Shown: positions 18,801 to 27,828 of the stretch, one piece after another
Layout of the letters: the number at the start of each line of letters is the position of its first letter
Numbering within the stretch: position 1 is the first letter of the stretch
Source of the DNA: Tissierella simiarum
GTDB taxonomy: Bacteria; Bacillota; Clostridia; Tissierellales; Tissierellaceae
Assembly (NCBI RefSeq): GCF_018917865.1
Contig: NZ_JAHLPM010000007.1
Coordinates: forward strand, 1-64,000
DNA length: 64,000 nt
Direction: 5' to 3'
Notes under the pieces: model-generated
Seen by the model: the letters and a program-made list of their open reading frames with translations, nothing else
Told to the model about the DNA's origin: nothing
Database searches by the model: none
Translations under genes and position numbers: made by a program

Positions 18801-19189
18801 ACTTTATGGGGCAGATAGTAATTATCCATAAAAAAAGCAAGTAACCTTTCTTGAACAATCTCTACTGTGTCTAAACCTATACAAATATCATCACTTAAAA
18901 GCTCTCTCCATTTATCCAGAGATATTCTGTCTGGAAAATCAAAGTATTTTTCTTCTGCTTTTTTCATCCACTTTCCTATATCATCTAAGTCATCAAATTC
19001 TATAAATGCTTGTTCTTTCTTTAGTTCTTGTATATGTATAATTGCATCTTCATATGCTTTTCTAAGTTCCTTAAATCCTTCTGGATCATCTTCTGGATTT
19101 ACATTAACAAGTTTTTCTCTATATGCAGATTTAACTAAATCTTCATCCTCAGTTTTATCGATTCCTAGTATATTCCAAAATTTTTCCAT
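15848..19189 (-). CDS. J-like domain and TPR-array protein, partner of the HscC-like chaperone
   Basis: The 1113-residue product begins with a short J-like domain (residues 1-60, MEKFWNILGIDKTEDEDLV then KSAYREKL). The canonical HPD tripeptide is replaced by NPE in VNVNPEDDPEGF, a variation seen in DjlB/DjlC-type J proteins. After a linker, at least fifteen degenerate tetratricopeptide repeats run from about residue 250 to the end (for example PFPYNNLGFNYHNLGEYEKA). It is probably a cytosolic scaffold that brings bound proteins to the HscC-like Hsp70 next door. The ATG at 19189 is chosen because AAGGGGCG precedes it and the J domain starts there. The 29 upstream in-frame residues are not domain-like. 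Confidence 0.85.
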   Translation of the reverse strand: MEKFWNILGIDKTEDEDLVKSAYREKLVNVNPEDDPEGFKELRKAYEDAIIHIQELKKEQAFIEFDDLDDIGKWMKKAEEKYFDFPDRISLDKWRELLSDDICIGLDTVEIVQERLLAFFMDNYYLPHKVWTLIDERFDITEDREKLYEKFPKNFIDFVCNSIFYEDFLDFYLFEGPELGEYDDYIRHYFRVKDMLDYNELEGIEKEIEIMKNNAIYHPYEDVEVVRHYLKLGKDKYAEEIIIELGNKYPNSDYITLYVGEVSFQIGEISRAKEYYEKLIERTPNHYSAKLGLGKCFLAEKEYFKAKEWFLDMLYVFSGDQNASNEMMKANEYLIESYKEQLDENPDDFEALVELGWCFYQNHKFDDTINLLEGVDIPEDNKPLYNNLMGRTYLSVNNYEKAYPLLLAWVDDLEKIEDDGSEETAKRLRNFGYSYYTIAITLSNIKEQNEENLKEVLSYLEKAIQNEKDENNKLLYMNYKAQTFLRYENNEECIDICDEIIKRASDYYPAYLFRQEAYYNMERYQDVIDDYYNAINIESGYYMPYLLAIKTFHLFGKYEDCLDIIKRAEDNDINNEEIRLYKVKALRQTLETIVEVREQAYKLVLDLKDEHVKNDYKEEFYLDILYAEADVCVAMYEFQDALNAMNEAVKLTQKIEFVFYKGYIHHELEEYDEAINIFTELDNEYPNDEKIIYRLAAAHEGKRNLDEAIEYYNKLLDINPERTEAYSAIASMLEEKAQCSTGDEKRNYYNEALKYRDKLIEIKETGYNYLSKGLTLSRLGRTQEGIDNYLKSIELDPANPFPYNNLGFNYHNLGEYEKALEYYLKSMECMDYEETPLPFNNIAKTYRILEQYDKAEEYLKKGLERFPNKDVFYESLSELYVVMGKYDEGIKICSEHMENVENADINEIKRTKGDLYRLKGDLSKAKYYYEDAICKGKNNTDAYLDLGKFYLYQNKYIKALHYYKKALKDVDKTDYENLFIIYFHIGMVYKFLGFKKESYFKKSIEYCIKDIGDEKEYFTDDGYLPARLHNITRAYINMGYIKNAEHYIAQMDKYKKCKGCPYGKCYEKFALMGMLAEAKGDIEEALKYYNIVLEYEPEYLYAYIAVKRLASKK

Positions 19190-19418
19190 TGTTCTTTTCG
19201 CCCCTTTATATAGTTTTATATTTCTATTATATCTGATGAAGATTTTCATATGATTTGTCACAGGGAAATTCTTCATATAACATATATCGGAGTTTTTAAC
19301 AAAAAATAAAGATGCAAAATAGTTCTTTATAAGAATTTAACTATCAACAGTTGATCTTAATATTAATTTATATACTTATCTATTTTATAAATTTAAAATT
19401 AGCTGATAATTCTGTTTA

Positions 19419-20741
19419 TTATAATTCTTTACCATAAGATAATAGTCTTTTCTTTATTTCTTTTTCATATCCATTTTCTGTTGGTTCATAGTATTTCTTT
19501 CCTATAAATTCAGTAGGCAAATATTGTTGTGGAATAAAAGCATTTTCATAATCATGAGGATATTTATATCCTATGCCATGACCTAAATTCTTTGCTCCAG
19601 GATAATGGCCATCCCTCAGATGTGTAGGTACCTTGCCTATTTCTTTGCTTCTTATATCCTCTAGGGCTTTATCAATACCGATATATGCTGCATTGCTCTT
19701 TGGAGCAGTAGCTACATAGACTGCTGCTTGTGCTAAAGGGATTCTTCCTTCTGGCATACCTATTACATTTACTGCATTGAAGGCAGATACTGCAATATTT
19801 AAAGCATTGGGATCTGCATTCCCTACATCTTCCGATGCACAGATTATAATTCTTCTAGCAATAAACTTAGGATCTTCTCCTGCATTTATCATTTTTGCTA
19901 ACCAATACAAAGTAGCGTCTGGATCAGAACCTCTCATACTTTTAATAAAAGCAGATATGGTGTCATAATGTTCATCACCGTCTTTATCATATCTAGCTGT
20001 TTTTATTTGTATAGATGATTTTATTGTGTTCAAATCAATTTGGACTATTCCATTTTCGTCCTTTGAAGTAGAGAGAACTCCAATTTCTAATGAATTTAAA
20101 GCCATTCTTCCATCACCATCAGCTATAGTAATTAAATAGTCTATGGCTTCTTTATCTATATCTACTTTATATTCTCCTAATCCTTTTTCTTTGTTAGATA
20201 GACCGTTTTCAATTATCTTACGTAAATCTTCTTTTGTTAGACATTCTAATCTTAATACCATAGCTCTAGAAAGTAATGCCTTATTTACTTCAAAATAAGG
20301 ATTTTCTGTAGTGGCACCTATTAAAATAATTATTCCTCTTTCTACAAAGGGAAGTAAGGCATCTTGCTGTGATTTGTTAAACCTATGGATCTCATCAATA
20401 AACAATACTGTTCTTTTATTGTATAATTTTAAATTTTCTTCTGCCCTCTCCATTACTTCTCTAATATCTTTAACTCCAGAGGTTACAGCAGATAATTTTT
20501 CAAATATCATATTGGTAGTATTAGCTATTATCATGGCTAAAGTAGTTTTTCCTGTCCCAGGAGGACCATATAAAATCATTGAGTTTAGCCTATCTGCTTT
20601 TATTGCTCTATTTAAAAATTTCCCTTCTCCCAAAAGATGATTTTGACCTACAAACTCTTCTATAGTTTGTGGTCTCATTCTATCTGCTAAAGGTGCATTT
20701 TTTTCTAATTGTTTTTCCATATTCATGGTAAATAAATCCAT
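19419..20741 (-). CDS. rarA: Replication-associated recombination protein A (MgsA/RarA)
   Basis: This AAA+ ATPase acts at stalled replication forks and is related to clamp loaders. The 440-residue protein has PLADRMRPQTIEEFVGQ near the N-terminus, Walker A GPPGTGKTT, Walker B LFIDEIHRFNKSQQD, sensor GATTENPYFEVN, and a C-terminal tetramerisation domain beginning YDKDGDEHYDTISAFIKSM. The length matches RarA of Firmicutes. An AGGTGATTAA ribosome site precedes the ATG. It is transcribed alone, between the chaperone pair and the ornithine operon, with no obvious functional link to either. Confidence 0.95.
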   Translation of the reverse strand: MDLFTMNMEKQLEKNAPLADRMRPQTIEEFVGQNHLLGEGKFLNRAIKADRLNSMILYGPPGTGKTTLAMIIANTTNMIFEKLSAVTSGVKDIREVMERAEENLKLYNKRTVLFIDEIHRFNKSQQDALLPFVERGIIILIGATTENPYFEVNKALLSRAMVLRLECLTKEDLRKIIENGLSNKEKGLGEYKVDIDKEAIDYLITIADGDGRMALNSLEIGVLSTSKDENGIVQIDLNTIKSSIQIKTARYDKDGDEHYDTISAFIKSMRGSDPDATLYWLAKMINAGEDPKFIARRIIICASEDVGNADPNALNIAVSAFNAVNVIGMPEGRIPLAQAAVYVATAPKSNAAYIGIDKALEDIRSKEIGKVPTHLRDGHYPGAKNLGHGIGYKYPHDYENAFIPQQYLPTEFIGKKYYEPTENGYEKEIKKRLLSYGKEL

Positions 20742-20925
20742 TTAATCACCTATCTTGTTTATTCATATATTATCTTTTATATTATCTTAGAATAAAGCAT
20801 TAGTCAATCTGACTATCAGTTCTTTCATCGATTCATATTTCCAAAAATAGATTTAGGTTACCAATATCTTTTATTCATTAAAATTTCAAGTTTTTACTAA
20901 TTACCTTTGATAAATTTTCATTAAT

Positions 20926-20971
20926 AAACAAACAGGCTTTAAGAAGTTTAGTTCCCAAAGCCTGTTTGTTT
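20926..20971 (-). terminator. Intrinsic terminator of the ornithine operon
   Basis: Arms AAACAAACAGGCTTT and AAAGCCTGTTTGTTT are perfectly complementary around a 16-base loop, placed 17 bases after the orr stop. A short T-rich tail follows on the minus strand. Confidence 0.88.
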
Positions 20972-20987
20972 TAATTATCCTATATAA

Positions 20988-22061
20988 TTATTCTAAAATT
21001 ATTTTTTCAATAAATTCAGAAGTCATTGCCCTAAGTATGCTTACGTAAGTCATTTTAAATTCAACTATATCTCCAACCTTATAGTCTATATTACTGTCAC
21101 TACCATCTAATATTAAGTGATCACTGCTTCCTCCAAGGATAATAATTCCTTCATCTATAGGATGTATATTATCAAAATCTATATCTTGTTTTCCAACAGC
21201 ACATAGAATTCTTTTACGAACTCCTCTATCTACAAAAGTAGGTGTATTACCAAAAGCATCTTTTCCTATTTCTCCTGTAGGAACTGAAGGTTTTTCCTTT
21301 AGTTCAATAATTTCAGCCTGTAACTTAAATCCTCCCGCATCTGTACCCAATATTTGCTTACCATAAGCAGCTTCTCTGCCAAGAATTAAAGATTCACCTA
21401 ATCTTAAATTATTTATAACTTCTATGCCTTCATCTTTTGTCAATAAATGAATACTACTTGAGTTACCTCCAGATACAATCTCTAATCTTATTTTATATTT
21501 TTCTTCTATGTCCTCTGCTAAAGATGATAGTCTATTTAAAATTTCTTTATTCGGAATAACACCACCATAGCAAGTTAAATTGGTTCCTATTCCTGCTAAC
21601 CTAACACCTTTTAATTCTAATATTTTCTCAATACTTTGAAATAAGCTTTCATCACTATAATATCCTTCTCTTAAATCTCCTAAGTCTACCATTAGAATAA
21701 TTTTATGAACTTTACCTTTCTCCACAGCCTTTTCTGACAATGATATTATTGTTTCAATTTCTGAATTAAGGGATATATCTGCATATTCCACTACTTTCTC
21801 TACTTCGGATTTCATTGGTAACCTTAACATTATCTTAGGTATTTGAAAATCTTTAAGTCTTATTAAGTTTTCAATTCTAGAATCTGCTAAATAGCTAACT
21901 CCTCCATCTACATATGCTTGAGCAATTTTAGGATTACCACAGAATACTTTAGTAACACCGGCTACTTTAATATCATGTTTATTACATAAACTGACTACAG
22001 TCTTAACATTATTTCTTATTATATTTAAATCTATTGTCATCCTTGGGTAACTCAAATTCAT
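20988..22061 (-). CDS. orr: Ornithine racemase
   Basis: This PLP enzyme of the alanine-racemase type III fold converts L-ornithine to D-ornithine, the true substrate of ornithine aminomutase. The 357-residue product opens YPRMTIDLNIIRNNV and carries the PLP lysine in the KVAGVTKVFCGNP region (about residues 33-45). MVDLGDLREGYY and the GGNSSSIHLL loop are typical of the Orr branch rather than Alr. It is the last gene of the operon, 40 bases after the GlmL-like gene, and is followed by a strong terminator. The operon context makes a general amino acid racemase role less likely. Confidence 0.93.
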   Translation of the reverse strand: MNLSYPRMTIDLNIIRNNVKTVVSLCNKHDIKVAGVTKVFCGNPKIAQAYVDGGVSYLADSRIENLIRLKDFQIPKIMLRLPMKSEVEKVVEYADISLNSEIETIISLSEKAVEKGKVHKIILMVDLGDLREGYYSDESLFQSIEKILELKGVRLAGIGTNLTCYGGVIPNKEILNRLSSLAEDIEEKYKIRLEIVSGGNSSSIHLLTKDEGIEVINNLRLGESLILGREAAYGKQILGTDAGGFKLQAEIIELKEKPSVPTGEIGKDAFGNTPTFVDRGVRKRILCAVGKQDIDFDNIHPIDEGIIILGGSSDHLILDGSDSNIDYKVGDIVEFKMTYVSILRAMTSEFIEKIILE

Positions 22062-22100
22062 CCCTCCAATTATTATAAAATTAGTCCAACTATCGTTGGA

Positions 22101-23465
22101 CTATTTAAGATTAAGACTATTCTTTAAAAGTCTTAATGCTTCTTCTGGATATTTTTTAGCCATTACTCCTAAAGAAGCCATAATATAATGATTGTCAATG
22201 AGTATTTCTGCCTCTTTATTTGGTAATAATTCATTTCCTTTATTACTCAAAGCTATCTCTTTTAAAATAGATACTCTGTTTGGTAAACGAGTTAAGGCTC
22301 CACCAGTACCAATTATATACTTAACTTGTGTTAAATCCTTACCTTCCGCTATGGTGTTTTTCCCTCCAGGACCATATAAATGTCTTAAATGTCCAGCATG
22401 ACGTTTAACTCCCGTAATAGTAGCATGAAGTGCCAATTTTTCTACAAATTGTTTCTCTAAATCTGTTACTGGTATTGGTTTATGATATAATATTATGTTT
22501 TCTAGTTCTTCCATAGTTATATTTAGTTCCTTTACTAGCTCTTCTTTCCCAACCATTTCTACTATATTATGCATATTCACATATACACCTAAATCACCTT
22601 CTACCGTTCTTTTAGCTAAAGGTTCAGGATTAATTAAAATTCTTGAGACTTCATCACTGTCTTTTGTCACAGAATGAATATCTGAGGTTGCTCCTCCTAC
22701 ATCAATGGTTATTAAATCACCTATTGAATCATAAAGCAATTGACTGGCTTCCATAACTGCCCCAGGTGTAGGCATTATAGGACCTGTAACCATTTCTCTT
22801 ACTTTTTGCATTCCTGGAGCATGGATAATATGCTTTTCAAATACCTGTTGAATTACTTTTCTAGTCGGTTCAATATTTAATTCATCAATCTTAGGATAAA
22901 CATTATCTACAATATAAAGTTCTGTATCTTTGTCATTAAATATTTCTAATACTTCATCATGATTTTCAATATTTCCTGCATAAATTACTGGTATATTAAG
23001 ATTTAAATCTGCAATAAGTTCAGAATTATGAAGAGCTGTATCCCTTTCACCATAGTCCACTCCACCAGCAATAAGTATTATATTTGGGTTAATCTCTTTG
23101 ATCTTCTTTAGATCAGACTTTCTTAACTTGCCTGCAGTTATATATTTAATATTAGCTCCAGCTCCTAATGCAGCTTCTTTGGCAGCTTTAACCGTCATAT
23201 CGTAGACTAGACCGTGAACCGTCATTCTTAGTCCTCCTGCTGCACTACTGGTAGCTATTAGCTCTTTATACTCTATAGTTTCTTGACTTAGATTTTTAGA
23301 TAAATCATTAATTGCTCCTTTAAGACCAATGTTTACATCACCTTCTAAAACAGTAGTTGCAGATTGACCCTGCCCAATAAATTTTGGGCAGGAATCTAAA
23401 TCATTAAAAGCATTCACTACAGTAGTAGTACTACCTATTTCAGCTACTAAAATATCAATTCTCAT
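22101..23465 (-). CDS. GlmL/MutL-like accessory protein for the ornithine aminomutase
   Basis: The 454-residue protein has an actin-like ATPase start (DILVAEIGSTTTVVNAF) and a second phosphate loop, ITIDVGGATSDIHSV, near residue 255. It belongs to the MutL/GlmL family found with B12-dependent carbon-skeleton mutases and aminomutases. The likely job is ATP-driven reactivation, replacing damaged cobalamin in OraSE, or supporting OraE assembly. Its ATG overlaps the end of oraE by 11 bases, so the two are translationally coupled. The equivalent gene in Clostridium sticklandii is called oraX or mutL-like. It is not the mismatch repair protein MutL despite the name. Confidence 0.9.
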   Translation of the reverse strand: MRIDILVAEIGSTTTVVNAFNDLDSCPKFIGQGQSATTVLEGDVNIGLKGAINDLSKNLSQETIEYKELIATSSAAGGLRMTVHGLVYDMTVKAAKEAALGAGANIKYITAGKLRKSDLKKIKEINPNIILIAGGVDYGERDTALHNSELIADLNLNIPVIYAGNIENHDEVLEIFNDKDTELYIVDNVYPKIDELNIEPTRKVIQQVFEKHIIHAPGMQKVREMVTGPIMPTPGAVMEASQLLYDSIGDLITIDVGGATSDIHSVTKDSDEVSRILINPEPLAKRTVEGDLGVYVNMHNIVEMVGKEELVKELNITMEELENIILYHKPIPVTDLEKQFVEKLALHATITGVKRHAGHLRHLYGPGGKNTIAEGKDLTQVKYIIGTGGALTRLPNRVSILKEIALSNKGNELLPNKEAEILIDNHYIMASLGVMAKKYPEEALRLLKNSLNLK

Positions 23466-25671
23466 TTGCTAACTCTCTTCTTTTCTTAACTAAAAATGTA
23501 GCAACATGGTCTCCTTTTGAACCTCTTCCAAAGCCAGCATCCATACCATTTTCTACAGCTAATTCATTGGAAACTTGAGTTCCTCCTGCAGCAAGGATGA
23601 TTTTATCTCTTATACCTTTTTCAATACATAGTTCATGAAGTTTTTTCATATTTTTATAGTGAATATCATCGTGACTTATTATAGTTGAAGATAGTATAGC
23701 ATCTGCATTTAATTCAATAGCAGCATCTACTAGCTTTTCAACAGGTATGGATGTACCTAATATATGGCACTCTATACCAAATCTCTCTATACCACCATGT
23801 TTAATATCGATTATTTCCCTTAATCCAACGGAATGTTCGTCTTCACCGACAGTAGCTGCAACTATTTTCATCGGTTTTTCTTTAATATCATTTCTAATTT
23901 CATCTTCTGTTAATATTTCTGGCTTAGGTGGTATAACTAAATCATCTATATCTATATTAAAGGCTACTCTTCCTTTTAGTTCTATACGAGTTCCTTCAGC
24001 TTCTTGCATAATCTCTTTATGAATTACTTCTACATCTTCTAAGCCTAATTTTTTACCTATTTCTATAGCAGCAAATTCAGCTACTCTCTCTTCCGTTGGT
24101 AGGAATAGAGTCATTAATATGATTCCATCACCTAACCATTCCATTTCAGGTTTTATTTTTGAAGATTTTCTAAGTTCTTCAACTTCTTTAAGTCTTACAT
24201 TGACATTATCATTTTCATCTAACTCATCAATAAATATGATTTTACTTGGATCTTCAAAAGTACCTCCACCTATTAAAGAAGCTGGATTATCAATTAAAGA
24301 TTCATCATATTGTCCAATATTATTATATCCAAAATGAGCTGTAACAGGAGCCATATAATCAGTATCTCTTTCAAATACTGTACCTTCGCCTACACCAGCA
24401 TCAATCTTTCTAACTATTCCATCTCCATTTCTTTCTGGATAATAACCAGAATCAACAAAGAATCCACTTTCTACAGCTTTAAAGTATCCTCCTACTTCAA
24501 GAATCTCCTCCATAAATAGAATAGCTCTTTCTTTTAGCTCTCTAACAGTTTCAGCTAATTCTCCTTCATTCCTCTTTAACTCTACCATAGCACCTAAACC
24601 ATCCATACCTGCAAATGCTTGCCTAGCCGTATCTACAGCTTCAATATTATATATATGCCAAGGAACATTTCTTCCTTCATCAGGTGTAATAGTTGATTGA
24701 ATATCTGCTCTAGTAAGTTGAGATATTAAAAGGTTTAATACATGGGTTACTGTAGCTTCTCTAGTTGAAGACTCCATATATTTTGTATTCATTTGAGCTC
24801 TCATCTTGTATTCGGCAAACAATTCCCTTAAAGCCACAGCATAAGGTAAATCCAATCTCATACATGGAGCTGGAGGAGCTGTTGGTGGTACTGTTGATAG
24901 ACAAATATTTTGTTTTTTCATTCCAACCTTTACTGAGAATATAGAATTTATAGCATGTTGTACCATTAGTTCAGGCATTACTTTCCAAGCTTCCCTCGCA
25001 GTAGCATTGGCATTATGTGCACCATCAATTTGAGCTATATCTGCCCATGCCATAACCCTTTTAGCAGCAGCAGCATCTACAAAGGATCTTATCATATTAA
25101 TATTTCTATATAGCACATTATATTGAGGGTCTTGGTGAGCCCCATTAACTCCTTCTTCTGCAAACATCACTGCTATTTCAGGTCCTGCTACTCCACTAAT
25201 GTAAGAGTGATAGTTAATTGGTCTTCCCACTTCATCTTCAATATAATCTAAAGCCTTTCTTTGTGCTCTTACTTGCTTTCTTGTTATTGGAATTCCACCT
25301 ACGCCTTGTGGTGTTCCTTCTATTAGACTTTCAAAGTGAGATTGTCCAGCAGTTCTAATAACCATTATATGATCTGCTCCATGCCATGCAGCCATTCTCA
25401 TACGTCTAATATCATCTTCAAATCTACCTGAAGCGATTTCCGTTGTAATTACTGCTTTTGGTTGTGGATCTATGGAATCAAAGTATTTTGCTGCAGGTAA
25501 TGGCTGACTATTTTCTAAAGGTAAAGATGAATCGTAATACTCAAATTTTCCTATCTGTCTATTTTCACCTGCACCTTCTCTCCAATGCCAACCTCTTCTT
25601 CTAGGTGTATATTTATCTATGTCCTTTAATATAAATTCAATATCAAGCTTTTCATTTGGTTTAAGTTCCAC
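23455..25671 (-). CDS. oraE: D-ornithine 4,5-aminomutase, large (E) subunit
   Basis: OraE binds both adenosylcobalamin and PLP and, with OraS, moves the terminal amino group of D-ornithine to give 2,4-diaminopentanoate. The 738-residue length matches the known enzyme. A TIM-barrel region (about 60-400) starts PRRRGWHWREGAGENRQIG. The C-terminal Rossmann domain has the base-off cobalamin motif DxHxxG as DEHSVG, followed by the usual GG near AAGGTQVSNELA. Translation begins at a GTG that shares one base with the oraS stop codon; AAGGGAGGTG in the oraS end is its ribosome site. A GlmL-like reactivase follows. Confidence 0.97.
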   Translation of the reverse strand: MELKPNEKLDIEFILKDIDKYTPRRRGWHWREGAGENRQIGKFEYYDSSLPLENSQPLPAAKYFDSIDPQPKAVITTEIASGRFEDDIRRMRMAAWHGADHIMVIRTAGQSHFESLIEGTPQGVGGIPITRKQVRAQRKALDYIEDEVGRPINYHSYISGVAGPEIAVMFAEEGVNGAHQDPQYNVLYRNINMIRSFVDAAAAKRVMAWADIAQIDGAHNANATAREAWKVMPELMVQHAINSIFSVKVGMKKQNICLSTVPPTAPPAPCMRLDLPYAVALRELFAEYKMRAQMNTKYMESSTREATVTHVLNLLISQLTRADIQSTITPDEGRNVPWHIYNIEAVDTARQAFAGMDGLGAMVELKRNEGELAETVRELKERAILFMEEILEVGGYFKAVESGFFVDSGYYPERNGDGIVRKIDAGVGEGTVFERDTDYMAPVTAHFGYNNIGQYDESLIDNPASLIGGGTFEDPSKIIFIDELDENDNVNVRLKEVEELRKSSKIKPEMEWLGDGIILMTLFLPTEERVAEFAAIEIGKKLGLEDVEVIHKEIMQEAEGTRIELKGRVAFNIDIDDLVIPPKPEILTEDEIRNDIKEKPMKIVAATVGEDEHSVGLREIIDIKHGGIERFGIECHILGTSIPVEKLVDAAIELNADAILSSTIISHDDIHYKNMKKLHELCIEKGIRDKIILAAGGTQVSNELAVENGMDAGFGRGSKGDHVATFLVKKRRELANEN

Positions 25672-26036
25672 TAGTTCACACCTCCCTTGAATAGGACTAC
25701 TACGTCATCCCACATTTGTCCATTAACTAATCTAAGTCCTGCTTCTCTTATATCCATATTTTTACCTTTAGCAAGTTTATATACTATATGACCTGCTCCT
25801 TTTCCTAATAGACCTCTATCCATAGCACCATCAACTATAGCCTTTGCTTCTAAGCTTGAGAATCCCATTCTTAGAAGAACAGACCTTTCAATAGATGGAG
25901 TAGTGTTCTTTTCTGCAAGATCTATTAGTGGGTCAACAATTTTTTCAGCTAATTCCCAAAATCTTTGTTCAAGTTCTTCTTCGGATAAATTAGCTAAATG
26001 TTTTCTTCTTTCTTGAAAATCATCTGCTCTTGTCAT
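25671..26036 (-). CDS. oraS: D-ornithine 4,5-aminomutase, small (S) subunit
   Basis: The 121-residue small subunit of the B12/PLP ornithine aminomutase stabilises OraE and contributes to the active-site interface. The sequence RADDFQERRKHLANLSEEEL and the internal ERSVLLRMGFSSLEAKAIVD are characteristic of OraS. The length equals that of the Clostridium sticklandii protein as I recall it. It lies between ortB (15-base gap, with TAGGAGG as ribosome site) and oraE (one-base overlap), which fits equimolar production of the two subunits. Confidence 0.95.
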   Translation of the reverse strand: MTRADDFQERRKHLANLSEEELEQRFWELAEKIVDPLIDLAEKNTTPSIERSVLLRMGFSSLEAKAIVDGAMDRGLLGKGAGHIVYKLAKGKNMDIREAGLRLVNGQMWDDVVVLFKGGVN

Positions 26037-26050
26037 TTCACTACCTCCTA

Positions 26051-27469
26051 TTAATATCCTACTCCTAGTTCATCAAGGATTTGTTTAACAAAATCCAAAT
26101 TAGATTTTGTGTCTTCAACTAGGAAATTCATGTCTTCTTTAGTAACCTTTTCAACCTTAAGATTTTCAATACAATTTCTTATATAAGATCTTCTCGTTTT
26201 ATCTAATTCTAATTCTTCAATTTTTATATAGCTTGGATCCTTAGGAAGGATAATATTTTTTCCTGGTATTTCTTGCGCAGGATCACCAATTAATATTTCA
26301 ATACCATTTTCCTTTGCAAAAGTTAATTGAGGTTGTATATGCTTTCCTGCACCAGTATATTCTGTTTCTTGAACTACTATGATTTGATCCTCATCCATTT
26401 CTTGAGCAAGTTTAAAAGCTGCAACTAAAGAAGTGTTTCCAGCAGGTCCTCTTTCTAATCCTTCAAGTTGAGCTAATACTTCTGTCATATAGAACACAGA
26501 GCCTTGATTCATAGTTACATATCTATCTATATATCTTAATGGTCTTGCAGCAGACCTTGGAACGTCTGATCTATCTGGCCAAGTAGCAAAAGGTATCCCA
26601 AAGCCAGTATGACCTGTGGTAAAGGATTTTTTATTAAACTGAGTATCACTAGCCATGTGTAATCCTTGTAAGCTAACACTAGCTCCAACAATTTCAGTAT
26701 CAGTAGCACCTGCCTTAATTAAACCTCTAGCTGTTCCAGTTAAGTTTCCACCACCTGCATTAGTAACAACTACCACATCTGGATCCTTACCTTCTCTTTC
26801 TCTAAATTCCATAGATAATTCATAACCTAAAGTTTCAACTCCAGCAATTCCAAAAGGAGTATATAAAGAAGCATTAAAATATCCTGTTTCTTCTAACATT
26901 ATTAAGAAAGTATAAAATAACTCTGGTCCTACAGATAATTGAACTACTTCAGCCCCATAAGCTTCACATGCTCTAGCTTTTTCTATAATTTCTGGCTGTC
27001 CTATTCCTCTAGAATCATAACATTCTTGTACTATTATACATTTAAGTCCTCTCATAGCAGCTTGTGAAGCTACTGCGGCACCATAATTTCCACTAGTAGC
27101 AGCAATAACTCCCTTATATCCTAATCTCTCAGCATGGTAACAGCTGGTAGCAGCTCTTCTAGCCTTAAAGCTACCCGATGGATTACCTGCTTCATCTTTT
27201 ATAAATATTCTAGCCCCTTTTCCTTTTGGTGCAAATTTTCTTGCAAGTTTAGTTAAATTTCTAAGTTCAAGTACAGGGGTATTTCCTACTCCAGTTTCTC
27301 TCTGTATTCTTTCAATTTCTTGTAGACTATATCCTGTTTCTTTCATCATTCTTTCATAATCAAAAGCAACACTACCAGACTCAAATATTTCATAGTCTAT
27401 TCCTATAGCTTTTTTCATTATTTCGCCTTTTCTAGCCATTACAGCTTCAAAACTCATATCCCTAGTCAT
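26051..27469 (-). CDS. ortB: 2-amino-4-ketopentanoate thiolase, beta (PLP) subunit
   Basis: With OrtA this PLP enzyme cleaves 2-amino-4-oxopentanoate with CoA into D-alanine and acetyl-CoA. The 472-residue protein has the type II PLP fold of threonine synthases: the PLP lysine in NPSGSFKARRA (about residue 105), the phosphate-binding loop NAGGGNLTG and the PLP-ring residues near GPAGNTSLVAA. The ATG at 27469 is preferred because AAGGATGGTGA lies just ahead. An alternative ATG four codons upstream overlaps ortA by 11 bases and lacks a well-spaced site. Its position directly after ortA supports a two-subunit enzyme. Confidence 0.95.
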   Translation of the reverse strand: MTRDMSFEAVMARKGEIMKKAIGIDYEIFESGSVAFDYERMMKETGYSLQEIERIQRETGVGNTPVLELRNLTKLARKFAPKGKGARIFIKDEAGNPSGSFKARRAATSCYHAERLGYKGVIAATSGNYGAAVASQAAMRGLKCIIVQECYDSRGIGQPEIIEKARACEAYGAEVVQLSVGPELFYTFLIMLEETGYFNASLYTPFGIAGVETLGYELSMEFREREGKDPDVVVVTNAGGGNLTGTARGLIKAGATDTEIVGASVSLQGLHMASDTQFNKKSFTTGHTGFGIPFATWPDRSDVPRSAARPLRYIDRYVTMNQGSVFYMTEVLAQLEGLERGPAGNTSLVAAFKLAQEMDEDQIIVVQETEYTGAGKHIQPQLTFAKENGIEILIGDPAQEIPGKNIILPKDPSYIKIEELELDKTRRSYIRNCIENLKVEKVTKEDMNFLVEDTKSNLDFVKQILDELGVGY

Positions 27470-27470
27470 T

Positions 27471-27776
27471 TTATTCACCATCCTTTGCTATTAATTCTCT
27501 TACTTGACGACCAATATACAGTAGCTCTGGAACACATTTTCCAAAATCGTGTTTATAATATGGATTAACCTCTATTAAAGTACCTTCGATTTTTCTTCCA
27601 ATATAAGTCTCTACTTCTACAGTATCACCTATATTAGCACTTTCGTTAATTAAAAACCCTTTATCCCACATTTCTAAAGGAACATTTTGTGTATCCTCTG
27701 GAATATGAGGAGATCTTTCTCCTGCTTTTAAAACTATATTATGAATTCTTACCCAATCACCTTTTTTAGCATTCAT
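27471..27776 (-). CDS. ortA: 2-amino-4-ketopentanoate thiolase, alpha subunit
   Basis: OrtA is the small partner (101 residues) of the thiolase that makes acetyl-CoA and D-alanine in ornithine fermentation. The sequence AKKGDWVRIHNIVLKAGER and PHIPEDTQNVPLEMWDKGF is diagnostic for the family. It is a beta-rich cytosolic protein without known cofactors. The gene sits 52 bases after ord and abuts ortB, matching the order reported for Clostridium sticklandii. A GGAAGGGATATAA ribosome site precedes the ATG. Confidence 0.95.
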   Translation of the reverse strand: MNAKKGDWVRIHNIVLKAGERSPHIPEDTQNVPLEMWDKGFLINESANIGDTVEVETYIGRKIEGTLIEVNPYYKHDFGKCVPELLYIGRQVRELIAKDGE

Positions 27777-27828
27777 TTATATCCCTTCCTTTCTATCTAA
27801 ATAGAGGCCTAATATCTTAGGCCTTATA

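Noticed and set aside
18867-19253. 128-codon plus-strand open frame opposite the J/TPR gene
   Set aside because: Ser/Phe-rich antisense shadow of a well-supported coding region.
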